NCBI GenBank assembly: GCA_937901055.1 | Contig: CALCGO010000199.1 | Span: 1-5,105, forward strand | Direction: 5' to 3' | DNA: 5,105 nucleotides | DNA from: an uncultured Rhodobacterales bacterium | GTDB lineage: Bacteria; Pseudomonadota; Alphaproteobacteria; Rhodobacterales; Rhodobacteraceae | Shown here: in pieces, positions 1-5,105 of the stretch | Position numbering within the stretch: the first letter of the stretch is position 1 | Layout: the number at the start of each line of letters is the position of its first letter | Position numbers and translations under genes: made by a program | Notes under the pieces: generated by a model | Databases searched by the model: none | Told to the model about the DNA's origin: nothing | The model's input: only the letters and a program-made list of their open reading frames with translations

Positions 1-23
1 AACAGGATCTCAGAAAGCTCCAT
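1..23 (-). CDS. ptsN: PtsN (EIIA-Ntr), 5' end only
   Basis: Only the first seven codons are inside the window, reading MELSEIL, after which the gene leaves the left edge. The ATG is at 23-21, preceded by a purine-rich AAGAGA about seven bases upstream that can serve as ribosome binding site. The identification rests on two things: this N-terminus resembles that of alphaproteobacterial PtsN proteins, and ptsN is the gene that normally follows hpf in the conserved rpoN-hpf-ptsN order. PtsN is the phosphoryl-accepting EIIA protein of the nitrogen phosphotransferase system (with EI-Ntr and NPr), a cytoplasmic regulator of nitrogen, potassium and envelope functions. The active-site histidine lies outside the window. 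The 33-base gap from hpf suggests co-transcription. Confidence 0.7.
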
Positions 24-42
24 ACCGGGTCTCTTTTATAGT

Positions 43-60
43 GTAGCCGTTAACGGCTAC
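43..60 (-). repeat. Perfect 18-base palindrome over the hpf stop codon
   Basis: GTAGCCGTTAACGGCTAC is identical to its own reverse complement. As RNA it would form a seven-base-pair stem closed by a UUAA loop. On the minus strand it contains the last bases of hpf, including the TAG stop at 59-57, and ends 19 bases before the ptsN ATG. No U-run follows it (the next bases are ACTATAAAAG), so it is not a standard intrinsic terminator. It could be an mRNA-stabilising or processing hairpin, a translational element between hpf and ptsN, or a DNA operator for a dimeric protein. The palindrome is seen directly; its role is inferred. Confidence 0.6.
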
Positions 61-626
61 TTAATGTTACGTGGGTCTATCCAGCCGATGTTTCCATCTT
101 CACGAGTATGAACTACGTTCACACCTCCGTGCGTGGTGTTGCGAAATACGAGCATATTGGCACCCGACAATTCCATGTGCATCACGGCCTCGCCAACTGA
201 CAGAGTCTGAACTTTAGTCTCCATTTCAGCGACGATAACTGGCTGTAGGGTTTCAGGCTCGTTCTCATCCGACCCGGCAGCGATAATATAGGACGGAACG
301 CCCATAGCTTCGATCGGATCTTTACGATCTTTGTGATGGTCTTTCAGGCGGCGCTTGTAACGGCGCAACTGGGTTTCCAAACGGTTAACCGCACCTTCAA
401 AGGAGTCGTATATATCTCCCGCACGACCTTTGGCTTGCGCGTTCAGCCCTGTGGACAGATGCGCAGAGATATCACAGACGAATTCATGGCTGTCTTTGGA
501 AAAGGTCACGTTCGCATCAATAGGGTGCTCGGAATACTTTCCGACAGACGCATTTAGATGTTTTTCCACGTGTTCGGTTAGGGCTGCGCCCACATCGATA
601 TGTTTTCCGTTGATCTGAATTCTCAT
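57..626 (-). CDS. hpf: Long-form ribosome hibernation promoting factor
   Basis: This cytoplasmic protein of 189 residues binds the 30S decoding region and dimerises ribosomes into inactive 100S particles when growth slows. The N-terminal S30AE/RaiA-type domain covers about residues 1-100, starting MRIQINGKHIDV and ending in the basic stretch RRYKRRLKDHHKDRK. A variable linker runs to about 125. The C-terminal dimerisation domain, about 127-186, has the characteristic run SVGEAVMHMELSGANMLVF followed by GGVNVV and GWIDP. The extra C-terminal domain makes it a long HPF, unlike the short (about 95-residue) HPF of E. coli. The ATG at 626 follows a strong GGGGAGA ribosome binding site about four bases upstream, which fixes the start. 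A sigma70-like promoter lies in the gap from rpoN, so hpf can probably be expressed apart from the upstream genes. ptsN follows closely. Confidence 0.95.
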   Translation of the reverse strand: MRIQINGKHIDVGAALTEHVEKHLNASVGKYSEHPIDANVTFSKDSHEFVCDISAHLSTGLNAQAKGRAGDIYDSFEGAVNRLETQLRRYKRRLKDHHKDRKDPIEAMGVPSYIIAAGSDENEPETLQPVIVAEMETKVQTLSVGEAVMHMELSGANMLVFRNTTHGGVNVVHTREDGNIGWIDPRNIK

Positions 627-697
627 GATCTCTCCCCGAGGTTAGTCGAACTATGGGTCCGACGATGGGTTAAAATGCCCAGCTCCACAGCGCGCGG

Positions 698-726
698 AAC
701 CTAGGGGTAGACGCTTCCAGAGTCAA
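698..726 (-). promoter_or_regulatory. Putative sigma70-type promoter for hpf
   Basis: On the minus strand TTGACT (726-721, five of six matches to the -35 consensus) is followed after exactly 17 bases by TAGGTT (703-698, a weak -10). Transcription would start near 690 and give an untranslated leader of about 65 bases before the hpf ATG. The 154-base gap between rpoN and hpf, long for this otherwise tightly packed string, supports a separate promoter. Alphaproteobacterial -10 elements are often poorly conserved. A stress sigma factor cannot be excluded from sequence alone. Confidence 0.45.
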
Positions 727-757
727 CATCCACAATAAACACATAATATTGGCTAAA

Positions 758-775
758 TGCTGGTTCAACGCAGCA
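758..775 (-). other. Weak hairpin just after rpoN
   Basis: On the minus strand TGCTG and CAGCA form a five-base-pair stem with an eight-base loop, starting six bases after the rpoN TAA. It is followed by only three T residues (TTTAGCC). This is too weak for a convincing intrinsic terminator; at most it would give partial termination or mark an mRNA end. Confidence 0.2.
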
Positions 776-780
776 CCAAA

Positions 781-2148
781 TTAATTGTGCTTACGTCGCC
801 GCCGACTCGAAGAAAGTATACCCATAGTCTCACGATATTTCGCAATGGTCCTGCGTGCAACATCTACGCCCTCTTCTTGCAGAATTTTTGCGATTTTTTC
901 GTCGGATAACACGTTACCCGGCTTTTCCTCGGCCACAAGTTTGCGAATTTTCTCTCGAACGACGGGGGCCGCGATGTCATTACCACCATCGTTACGTCCG
1001 ATTCCCTGCACGAAAAAGAACCGCAATTCGAACGTTCCGCGCTGGCAGTAAAGGTATTTTCCGTTGGTGACACGGCTGACGGTCGACTCGTGGATGTCCA
1101 ACTCCTTGGCAACAGCGGCGAGGGTTAAGGGGCGGAGGCCATTTATACCCTCATCAAAAAACCGATTTTGATGACGGACGATTACAGTTGCCACCCTCAG
1201 GATTGTTTTAGCTCTCTGATCCATCGCTTTGACCAGAAAGCGGGCATTCGCACAGCACTCGGTCACGTATTCGGACGCTTCGGAGCCGTCTTTGGCGACC
1301 TCGCTAAAGTATTTCTCGTTCACCAACGCCTTGGGCAATGCATCTGTGTTCAGCTCAACCGCCCAACCGCCAACCGGGCTGGGGTTGACGGAAACGTCGG
1401 CAATCGCGATTTGAACGAAACTGTTGTCGAAATGCGCTGCGGGTCGCGGATTAAGTTGCCGCAATGCTTTGATGGCGTCGTCCAATTCGTGGCGCGGCAC
1501 TTCGGCGAGAGCCTCCAACTCGGACAAATCATCGGCGGCCAGTGCGGCCAGATTGGTCGTCAGAACTTGCATCACGCTTGTGAAATTGCCCATATCTTTA
1601 AGCTGAATTTCAAGGCATTCCTGTAAATCTCGTGCCCCGATCCCCACGGGGTCGCAAGCTTGGAGCACCTCCAACGCCTCTTCAACCGCGGCCTGAGGAA
1701 CGCCAAGACGGTCCGCGATTTCAAACAGCGGGGATGTAAGCCAGCCGTTTTCGTCCAGCTCATCTATCAAGGTCAGTGCACAGGCTACCCGAGCCGGGTT
1801 TCTGTCGGACACATGAATTTGCTCTCGCAGCAATTCGCGCAATGTTTTTTCGGCTTCGATATTTTCTAATGGATCCAAGCTGTCCAGGTTTCCAAACGAT
1901 ACCGTACTTGGGATTGATGCCAGTGATTCAGTGTCGCCGCGCAGTGCAACTTCGGACGGAGACACGGGAACGTCGTGGGGTTCTTCTGGCTCAACCAGTT
2001 CCAATAACGGGTTCTTTTCGGCCTCTTCAGCGATATGATCAGAAAGTTCCGCATTCGACATTTGCAGCAGAGAAATCGCCTGACGCAACTGTGGCGTCAT
2101 GCTTAAGCGTTGGGTCTGGTTGACTTCTAATCTGGGTCCAAGCGCCAT
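781..2148 (-). CDS. rpoN: RNA polymerase sigma-54 factor
   Basis: Sigma54 directs RNA polymerase to -24/-12 promoters, where opening requires an AAA+ enhancer-binding activator. The 455-residue protein has all family regions. Region I (about 1-50) is the glutamine- and leucine-rich activator-responsive segment, with QTQRLSMTPQLRQAISLLQM. An acidic region II (about 50-105) is rich in Glu and Asp. The core-binding region (about 105-300) includes DPVGIGARDLQECL at 166-179. The helix-turn-helix lies at about 341-361 (LTLAAVAKELDIHESTVSRV). The RpoN box at 431-440 reads ARRTIAKYRE, one conservative change from the classic ARRTVAKYRE. It is slightly shorter than E. coli RpoN (477 residues). It starts 31 bases after lptB with only a weak GGGA ribosome binding site, suggesting read-through expression from the lpt genes. 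No break or missing domain is seen. Confidence 0.98.
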   Translation of the reverse strand: MALGPRLEVNQTQRLSMTPQLRQAISLLQMSNAELSDHIAEEAEKNPLLELVEPEEPHDVPVSPSEVALRGDTESLASIPSTVSFGNLDSLDPLENIEAEKTLRELLREQIHVSDRNPARVACALTLIDELDENGWLTSPLFEIADRLGVPQAAVEEALEVLQACDPVGIGARDLQECLEIQLKDMGNFTSVMQVLTTNLAALAADDLSELEALAEVPRHELDDAIKALRQLNPRPAAHFDNSFVQIAIADVSVNPSPVGGWAVELNTDALPKALVNEKYFSEVAKDGSEASEYVTECCANARFLVKAMDQRAKTILRVATVIVRHQNRFFDEGINGLRPLTLAAVAKELDIHESTVSRVTNGKYLYCQRGTFELRFFFVQGIGRNDGGNDIAAPVVREKIRKLVAEEKPGNVLSDEKIAKILQEEGVDVARRTIAKYRETMGILSSSRRRRKHN

Positions 2149-2179
2149 TTAGCAGGAATTTCCCGATTAAACCGAGGCG

Positions 2180-2938
2180 TCAATACCGGAATTGCTCTCC
2201 CAGATAGACCCGACGGACATTAATGTCTTCCACAACTTCTGCGGGCGTTCCGCTTTTCAGAACTGTACCATCATGCAAGATATATGCCCGATCCACAATA
2301 TCCAAGGTTTCGCGCACATTATGGTCGGTAATCAGAACGCCTATCCCTCTGTTTTTTAACTGGGAAACGAGGTCACGGATTTCTCCGACGGCGATTGGGT
2401 CAACGCCAGCAAACGGTTCGTCCAACAGGACGTAATAGGGTTGACCCGCCAAACAACGCGCGATCTCGACTCTGCGCCGCTCTCCACCAGAAAGAGAAAT
2501 CGCCGAGGCACGACGCAGGTGCGTGATGGAAAACTCTGCCAGCAATTCATCCAGCATATGATTGCGTTGCTCGCGGTCCTTAATTGATAATTCCAATACC
2601 GCACGGATGTTATCTTCGACAGACATACCACGAAAAATACTGGCCTCTTGCGGCAAATAGCCGATCCCCAGTTTAGCGCGGCGATACATCGGCAAAAACG
2701 TTGCATCGACCCCGTCAATCAGCACTGAACCTGAATCTGGCAAAACTAACCCTGCAACCGTATAAAAGCACGTCGTCTTGCCCGCGCCGTTCGGCCCAAG
2801 CAAAGCCACAACTTCACCCCGCCGTAGAGTCATCGAAATATCGCGCAGGACAGGGCGGCGCCCGTAGCTTTTGCCGATGTGCGAGATCGTTAGTCCAGAA
2901 GAACCATCAGCGATCGTCAATTCCGGAGTATCGTTCAC
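2180..2938 (-). CDS. lptB: LPS export ABC transporter ATP-binding protein LptB
   Basis: This is the cytoplasmic ATPase that, as a dimer with LptF and LptG, extracts lipopolysaccharide from the inner membrane and pushes it along the LptC-LptA bridge. In 252 residues all ABC motifs are present: Walker A GPNGAGKTT at 48-56 (Lys54), Q-loop Gln97 in YLPQEASIF, signature LSGGE at 149-153, Walker B VLLDEP with catalytic Glu174, and switch His206 in ITDHNVRE. The C-terminal VRRVYLGEQFRY is typical of LptB rather than of related amino-acid importers. The start is a GTG at 2938-2936, overlapping the lptA TGA as GTGA, which implies translational coupling. The family is usually about 240 residues, so the length is normal; the first 14 or so residues form a short non-conserved extension. 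lptF and lptG are not in the window. Confidence 0.97.
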   Translation of the reverse strand: MNDTPELTIADGSSGLTISHIGKSYGRRPVLRDISMTLRRGEVVALLGPNGAGKTTCFYTVAGLVLPDSGSVLIDGVDATFLPMYRRAKLGIGYLPQEASIFRGMSVEDNIRAVLELSIKDREQRNHMLDELLAEFSITHLRRASAISLSGGERRRVEIARCLAGQPYYVLLDEPFAGVDPIAVGEIRDLVSQLKNRGIGVLITDHNVRETLDIVDRAYILHDGTVLKSGTPAEVVEDINVRRVYLGEQFRY

Positions 2939-3447
2939 TCGCTTCCCCCGGTCTGGAAAATGGTCTGAACGCGGCCTTCGATATGGGCGGTTCCCGTGTT
3001 TAAGTCGATCCGCAAGGACTGACCAGACAGTGCGTTCGGACCTTGCGTCAGGATAACATTGCCTGTCATGACTATTTCGCCAGCTTCAAGGTCGAGGTCA
3101 GCGAAATCGCCCTCGGCCGCTTCTACGCCGTTTGAAAAGACTACGTGGCCTTTCGCTATCAATCCCGAAATCGCGCCGGTGCCGCCTTCCGTGCCAGCGG
3201 CATATACCACCTCAACCACATCAGCACTAAGGCGCATGTTTTCGATACCCGCGACAACATCGCCTGCAAAAACAGCTTTGCCGGAATCTTGATCAATGCT
3301 TAACGATTCAGCGGCGATCTCCACCGTCGAATTCGCGCCGACTTGCAGTCCTGCGAACGGGACCTGTGCGCCTTGCGCCAAGGCTGCGCCGACATTGATA
3401 AAAGTAAGCGTCGCCAGACAAGCGGCCAGTGTAACGGATTTCATCAT
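2935..3447 (-). CDS. lptA: LPS transport periplasmic bridge protein LptA
   Basis: LptA is the soluble periplasmic beta-jellyroll protein that polymerises between LptC and LptD and carries lipopolysaccharide across the periplasm. Of 170 residues, 1-24 form a Sec signal peptide (MMK, hydrophobic core, cleavage probably after AALA before QGAQ). The OstA/LptA domain follows at about 41-160, with the repeating strand pattern seen in DQDSGKAVFAGDVVAG, KGHVVFSNGVEAAEGD and TGNVILTQGPNALSG. E. coli LptA has 185 residues, so the size is ordinary. The ATG at 3447 overlaps the lptC stop as ATGA; a second in-frame ATG follows at once, so the protein could start one residue later. Position between lptC and lptB supports the call. 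Cys10 lies inside the hydrophobic core and is not a credible lipobox. Confidence 0.93.
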   Translation of the reverse strand: MMKSVTLAACLATLTFINVGAALAQGAQVPFAGLQVGANSTVEIAAESLSIDQDSGKAVFAGDVVAGIENMRLSADVVEVVYAAGTEGGTGAISGLIAKGHVVFSNGVEAAEGDFADLDLEAGEIVMTGNVILTQGPNALSGQSLRIDLNTGTAHIEGRVQTIFQTGGSE

Positions 3448-4082
3448 TCGGTAATCGCCTCTTCTGTTGTCCAGCTTTCCGGTTTGAAACTAAGTGTAAC
3501 GCCGTTTTCAAACCAAATCATCTGCTTTTCTTCACCATCAGCCTCAACAGGTTCAACTCGGAAGTTTCCCGCCTGTATGTCGCCCAATGGGCTGATTGCG
3601 GAAATTGCGCCGTTGCTAGTCAATTTTCCTGTTTTCAGTTCTGCCAACAACCCTTCGCCCGTCACCCGCGCGCCGTCAGCCAACACCACCAACATCCCGC
3701 CGCTAAGGCGAATTTGGTTCCCCTTCAGCATAAACTCGGCCTTGCCAGCGCTAAGTTGAACCGTGCCACCATCATGGTATTGTATCTCACCGGAGATCTT
3801 CTGCGCTTCGACCAGACTGGGATCTAGCGAGTCGGGCAGCAACGCGTCCGCCACAAAATTATACAAGTCTCCGCCCGGATTACTTCCAAACATTCTGGGT
3901 CTTACAATGCGCATGCCGGACTCCAGCGTCTCCAGATCCGCTTGCGAAAACGATAGCCCGCCGTCCAGACTATCGTCACTGGTGAACAGAAAAACCGTCC
4001 CAAGCAGGCCGATTGCGATCAGAGGCAACACGACCTTCGTGATTGTAACAAACCGGGTATATCCGCCAATTCCCAGACCCAT
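3444..4082 (-). CDS. lptC: LPS export inner-membrane anchored protein LptC
   Basis: LptC is the bitopic inner-membrane protein that receives lipopolysaccharide from LptB2FG and passes it to LptA. The 212-residue protein begins with a short cytoplasmic segment, then one membrane helix at about 15-34 (KVVLPLIAIGLLGTVFLF). A periplasmic domain of about 170 residues follows, with alternating beta-strand repeats such as GGTVQLSAGKAEFML, NQIRLSGGMLVV and GLLAELKTGKLTSNGAI. Sequence conservation in this family is low, so the call rests on topology, size (E. coli 191 residues) and position directly before lptA and lptB. The ATG at 4082 has GGAG nine bases upstream. The acidic C-terminal tail (WTTEEAITE) ends in a TGA that overlaps the lptA start. 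Confidence 0.9.
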   Translation of the reverse strand: MGLGIGGYTRFVTITKVVLPLIAIGLLGTVFLFTSDDSLDGGLSFSQADLETLESGMRIVRPRMFGSNPGGDLYNFVADALLPDSLDPSLVEAQKISGEIQYHDGGTVQLSAGKAEFMLKGNQIRLSGGMLVVLADGARVTGEGLLAELKTGKLTSNGAISAISPLGDIQAGNFRVEPVEADGEEKQMIWFENGVTLSFKPESWTTEEAITE

Positions 4083-4103
4083 TCAGTCAAACTCCGCACG
4101 TAA

Positions 4104-4122
4104 AGATTACAGCATAAGTATA
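4104..4122 (-). promoter_or_regulatory. Possible weak promoter before lptC
   Basis: The 56-base gap between nrnC and lptC contains TATACT (4122-4117, five of six matches to the -10 consensus) and, further on, TAATCT (4109-4104) on the minus strand. No good -35 sits at the right distance: TTGAAA overlapping the nrnC stop is only 14 bases from TATACT. It may therefore be a chance AT-rich stretch, or a poor promoter allowing lpt expression apart from nrnC. Confidence 0.2.
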
Positions 4123-4138
4123 CCGCAATTCATCGATT

Positions 4139-4750
4139 TCAATGCGAAAATATGTCGGCGTCCGGCCAACCGGCCAAATCCAGCGCAGCGCGGTGTGGCA
4201 AGAATTCGAAACAGGCCTGCGCCATTTCAGTCCGGCCTTCGCGTGCTAGTCGCTCATTCAGGATATCCATCAACCGGTGTAGGTACAAAACATCCGAAGC
4301 AGCGTAATCAATCTGTGCTTTACTCAAAATTTCCGCACCCCAGTCCGAGGACTGCTGCTGTTTGGAAATATCTACCTTCAACAACTCTTGCAGCAGGTTT
4401 TTCAAACCGTGCCGGTCGGTATATGTTCGCACAAGTTTGGATGCGATTTTGGTGCAGAACACCGGCGCTGTCACAACACCAAAACGGTTCAGCATCACGG
4501 CGATATCAAAGCGACCGAAGTGGAAAAGTTTTAACACTTCTGGGTCAGACAGCATTTTGCAAAGGTTCGGCGCTTCTGTCTGGTCTTGTGATATCTGCAC
4601 CAGATGTGCATTCCCGTCACCGGATGACAGTTGGATTACGCACAGCCGATCACGATGCGGCAGCAACCCCATCGTTTCGGAATCAATCGCAACGACAGAT
4701 CCAAGATCCAGATCGTCAGGCAAATCGTTTTGGTAAAGATAATTCGTCAT
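4139..4750 (-). CDS. nrnC: NrnC-type DEDDy 3'-5' exoribonuclease (RNase D-like nanoRNase)
   Basis: The 203-residue protein is a single DEDDy exonuclease domain. Exo I is VVAIDSETMGL with Asp23 and Glu25, Exo II is HFGRFDIAVM with Asp82, and Exo III is DYAASDVLYL with Tyr149 and Asp153, so all five catalytic residues are present. It lacks the C-terminal HRDC domains of the longer (about 375-residue) RNase D of E. coli, and will often be annotated simply as ribonuclease D. The length and the segments RDRLCVIQLSSGDG, TRTYTDRHGLK-like RTYTDRHGLKNLL, ISKQQQSSDW and the DIFSH-type C-terminus match the alphaproteobacterial NrnC group. That group replaces oligoribonuclease and finishes RNA decay by cleaving very short RNAs, including linear dinucleotides from cyclic di-GMP turnover. 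The ATG at 4750 follows AGGA by seven bases. A structured RNA lies immediately upstream. Confidence 0.88.
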   Translation of the reverse strand: MTNYLYQNDLPDDLDLGSVVAIDSETMGLLPHRDRLCVIQLSSGDGNAHLVQISQDQTEAPNLCKMLSDPEVLKLFHFGRFDIAVMLNRFGVVTAPVFCTKIASKLVRTYTDRHGLKNLLQELLKVDISKQQQSSDWGAEILSKAQIDYAASDVLYLHRLMDILNERLAREGRTEMAQACFEFLPHRAALDLAGWPDADIFSH

Positions 4751-4769
4751 CTCTCAATCCTAAATCGTT

Positions 4770-4949
4770 GGCCTCGAATTAGGGCCGCCAAGCAATACTG
4801 TTCAAGCGGTGACGCCATATGAAGACTCTGTTCAAACGCCAGCCACCTGCAATGGCAGCTTAGAGTCTATCGTGTTTTCCCAAGCTCGCCGTTGCATTTG
4901 TCATATCACCACTTTTGCTCCATAAGCTAGCGCCGTTTTCGAGTATGTG
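4770..4949 (-). ncRNA. ssrS: Structured RNA, probable 6S RNA
   Basis: About 180 bases fold into one long interrupted rod. The pairings read by eye are: 4943-4938 with 4773-4778 (6 bp, CTCGAA/TTCGAG); an imperfect GC-rich stem 4934-4926 with 4783-4793; 4914-4906 with 4804-4812 (9 bp, one G-U); 4905-4902 with 4818-4821 (4 bp); 4900-4897 with 4833-4836 (4 bp); and 4896-4882 with 4848-4861 (13 pairs, one mismatch, one bulge), closed by a 20-base loop. A roughly 10-base open bubble on each side lies between the second and third stems. A closing stem, central bubble and long terminal stem in about 180 bases is the 6S RNA layout; 6S mimics an open promoter and holds housekeeping RNA polymerase. CACC..CTTGAAC and GGCGGC on the 3' side resemble E. 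coli 6S. Strand and exact ends are inferred; a covariance-model hit would settle it. Confidence 0.55.
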
Positions 4950-4953
4950 GCCT

Positions 4954-4981
4954 GAGCTACATCACTGCCCCGATCTGCCAA
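4954..4981 (-). promoter_or_regulatory. Putative promoter for the structured RNA
   Basis: TTGGCA (4981-4976, five of six matches to the -35 consensus) is followed after 16 bases by TAGCTC (4959-4954), a poor -10. The start would fall near 4948, just before the first closing stem of the RNA, which is the main support. The -10 is weak and the call is tentative. Confidence 0.3.
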
Positions 4982-5024
4982 GGTACAAATTCAAAATCCC
5001 CCAAGCCTTGTGCTTCCGATTTGG

Positions 5025-5068
5025 ATTGCTCGCCTGATGCGACCGACAAGTGTAAAACGCGGAGCAAT
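5025..5068. repeat. Inverted repeat ATTGCTC / GAGCAAT
   Basis: ATTGCTC at 5025-5031 is repeated in inverted form at 5062-5068 with 30 bases between the arms. On either strand the stem can be extended by two further G-C pairs if one base is bulged. No T-run follows on either strand, so it is not a clear terminator. A seven-base arm at this distance may be chance. Confidence 0.3.
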
Positions 5069-5086
5069 AATGGACCACAGAAGCGG

Positions 5087-5099
5087 CTGCATATTGCAG
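5087..5099. repeat. Short palindrome CTGCA-TAT-TGCAG
   Basis: Five-base arms flank a three-base centre. It could be half of a regulatory site or chance. No function is assigned. Confidence 0.25.
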
Positions 5100-5105
5100 T
5101 TGTAG

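Larger units (their letters stand above)
4959..5105 (-). other. Region upstream of the structured RNA, no recognisable gene
   Basis: No protein family is recognised here. All three minus frames are open from the window edge, stopping at about 4991, 4962 and 4959. The frame that ends at the TAG 4961-4959 reads GLGDFEFVPWQIGAVM at its end and could be the C-terminus of a gene that starts outside the window. Because the other frames are open too, coding cannot be assigned. The stretch also holds two short inverted repeats, 5025-5068 and 5087-5099. It contains no tRNA and no obvious insertion-sequence end. Confidence 0.25.

Noticed and set aside
137..160. TTGGCACCC on the plus strand, a -24-like element
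   Set aside because: No matching -12 element follows, and it lies inside the hpf coding sequence facing away from any gene start.
761..782. Sigma54-like promoter (TTGGTGC...TTG) in the rpoN-hpf gap
   Set aside because: The GG and the TTG are one base too close for the -24/-12 spacing, and the expected GC is absent.
1168..1626. A 152-codon plus-strand frame inside rpoN
   Set aside because: It is antisense to the conserved sigma54 core-binding region and has no family resemblance.
3415..3420. LAAC around Cys10 of LptA as a lipoprotein signal
   Set aside because: The cysteine is within the hydrophobic core, only ten residues from the start. A normal signal peptidase I site (AALA) follows at residue 24, and LptA is soluble.
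3763..4782. A 339-codon open frame on the plus strand, antisense to lptC and nrnC
   Set aside because: It is a shadow of two well-supported minus-strand genes. The translation is low in recognisable motifs, rich in Arg, Ser and Pro, and crosses the gap between two real genes.
4770..4952. The long inverted-repeat structure as a MITE or insertion-sequence remnant
   Set aside because: The ends are not clean terminal repeats, no flanking direct duplication is visible, and the pairing is spread along the whole length as in a folded RNA.
4951..4960. GTAGCTCAG on the minus strand, which resembles the D-arm of a tRNA
   Set aside because: No acceptor stem, anticodon arm or T-arm follows at the right spacing. 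The TTCGAG further on is about 175 bases away and pairs inside the long rod instead.
4966..4981. Sigma54-like TTGGCA...GGGCA upstream of the structured RNA
   Set aside because: The GG to GC spacing is nine bases instead of ten and the -12 TTGC element is not present. The TTGGCA is better read as a -35.

Overview
The window is a compact block of bacterial chromosome in which every recognisable gene lies on the minus strand. In transcription order these are nrnC (RNase D-like), lptC, lptA, lptB, rpoN, hpf and the first codons of ptsN. The lptC-lptA-lptB-rpoN-hpf-ptsN order is the conserved proteobacterial order also found in E. coli. An NrnC-type exonuclease in place of kdsD/kdsC, a long-form HPF, the protein sequences and a moderate G+C content all suggest an alphaproteobacterium, most likely a Rhodobacteraceae (Roseobacter-group) member. 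The genus cannot be read from the sequence.

Layout from right to left, the direction of transcription: 5105-4959 has no recognisable gene, although all three minus frames stay open from the window edge. About 4949-4770 folds into a long, rod-like, interrupted hairpin with a central bubble. I read it as a structured RNA, probably 6S RNA, ending about 20 bases before nrnC (4750-4139). After a 56-base gap come lptC, lptA and lptB (4082-2180), joined by two 4-base stop/start overlaps. rpoN (2148-781) follows after 31 bases. A 154-base gap with a good sigma70-like promoter precedes hpf (626-57). A perfect 18-base palindrome covers the hpf stop codon, and ptsN starts at 23 and runs out of the window.

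Functionally, LptC, LptA and LptB are the inner-membrane anchor, the periplasmic bridge and the cytoplasmic ATPase of lipopolysaccharide export. RpoN (sigma54) directs activator-dependent transcription. HPF dimerises and silences ribosomes in stationary phase, and PtsN is the EIIA of the nitrogen-related phosphotransferase system. NrnC degrades very short RNAs. The cluster therefore joins envelope biogenesis with nutrient-state and growth-arrest control.

Most of the window is ordinary, well-conserved core genome. I see no mobile element, CRISPR array, toxin-antitoxin pair or defence system, and I do not claim a new system. The most interesting parts are the structured RNA upstream of nrnC and the hairpin at the hpf/ptsN junction.
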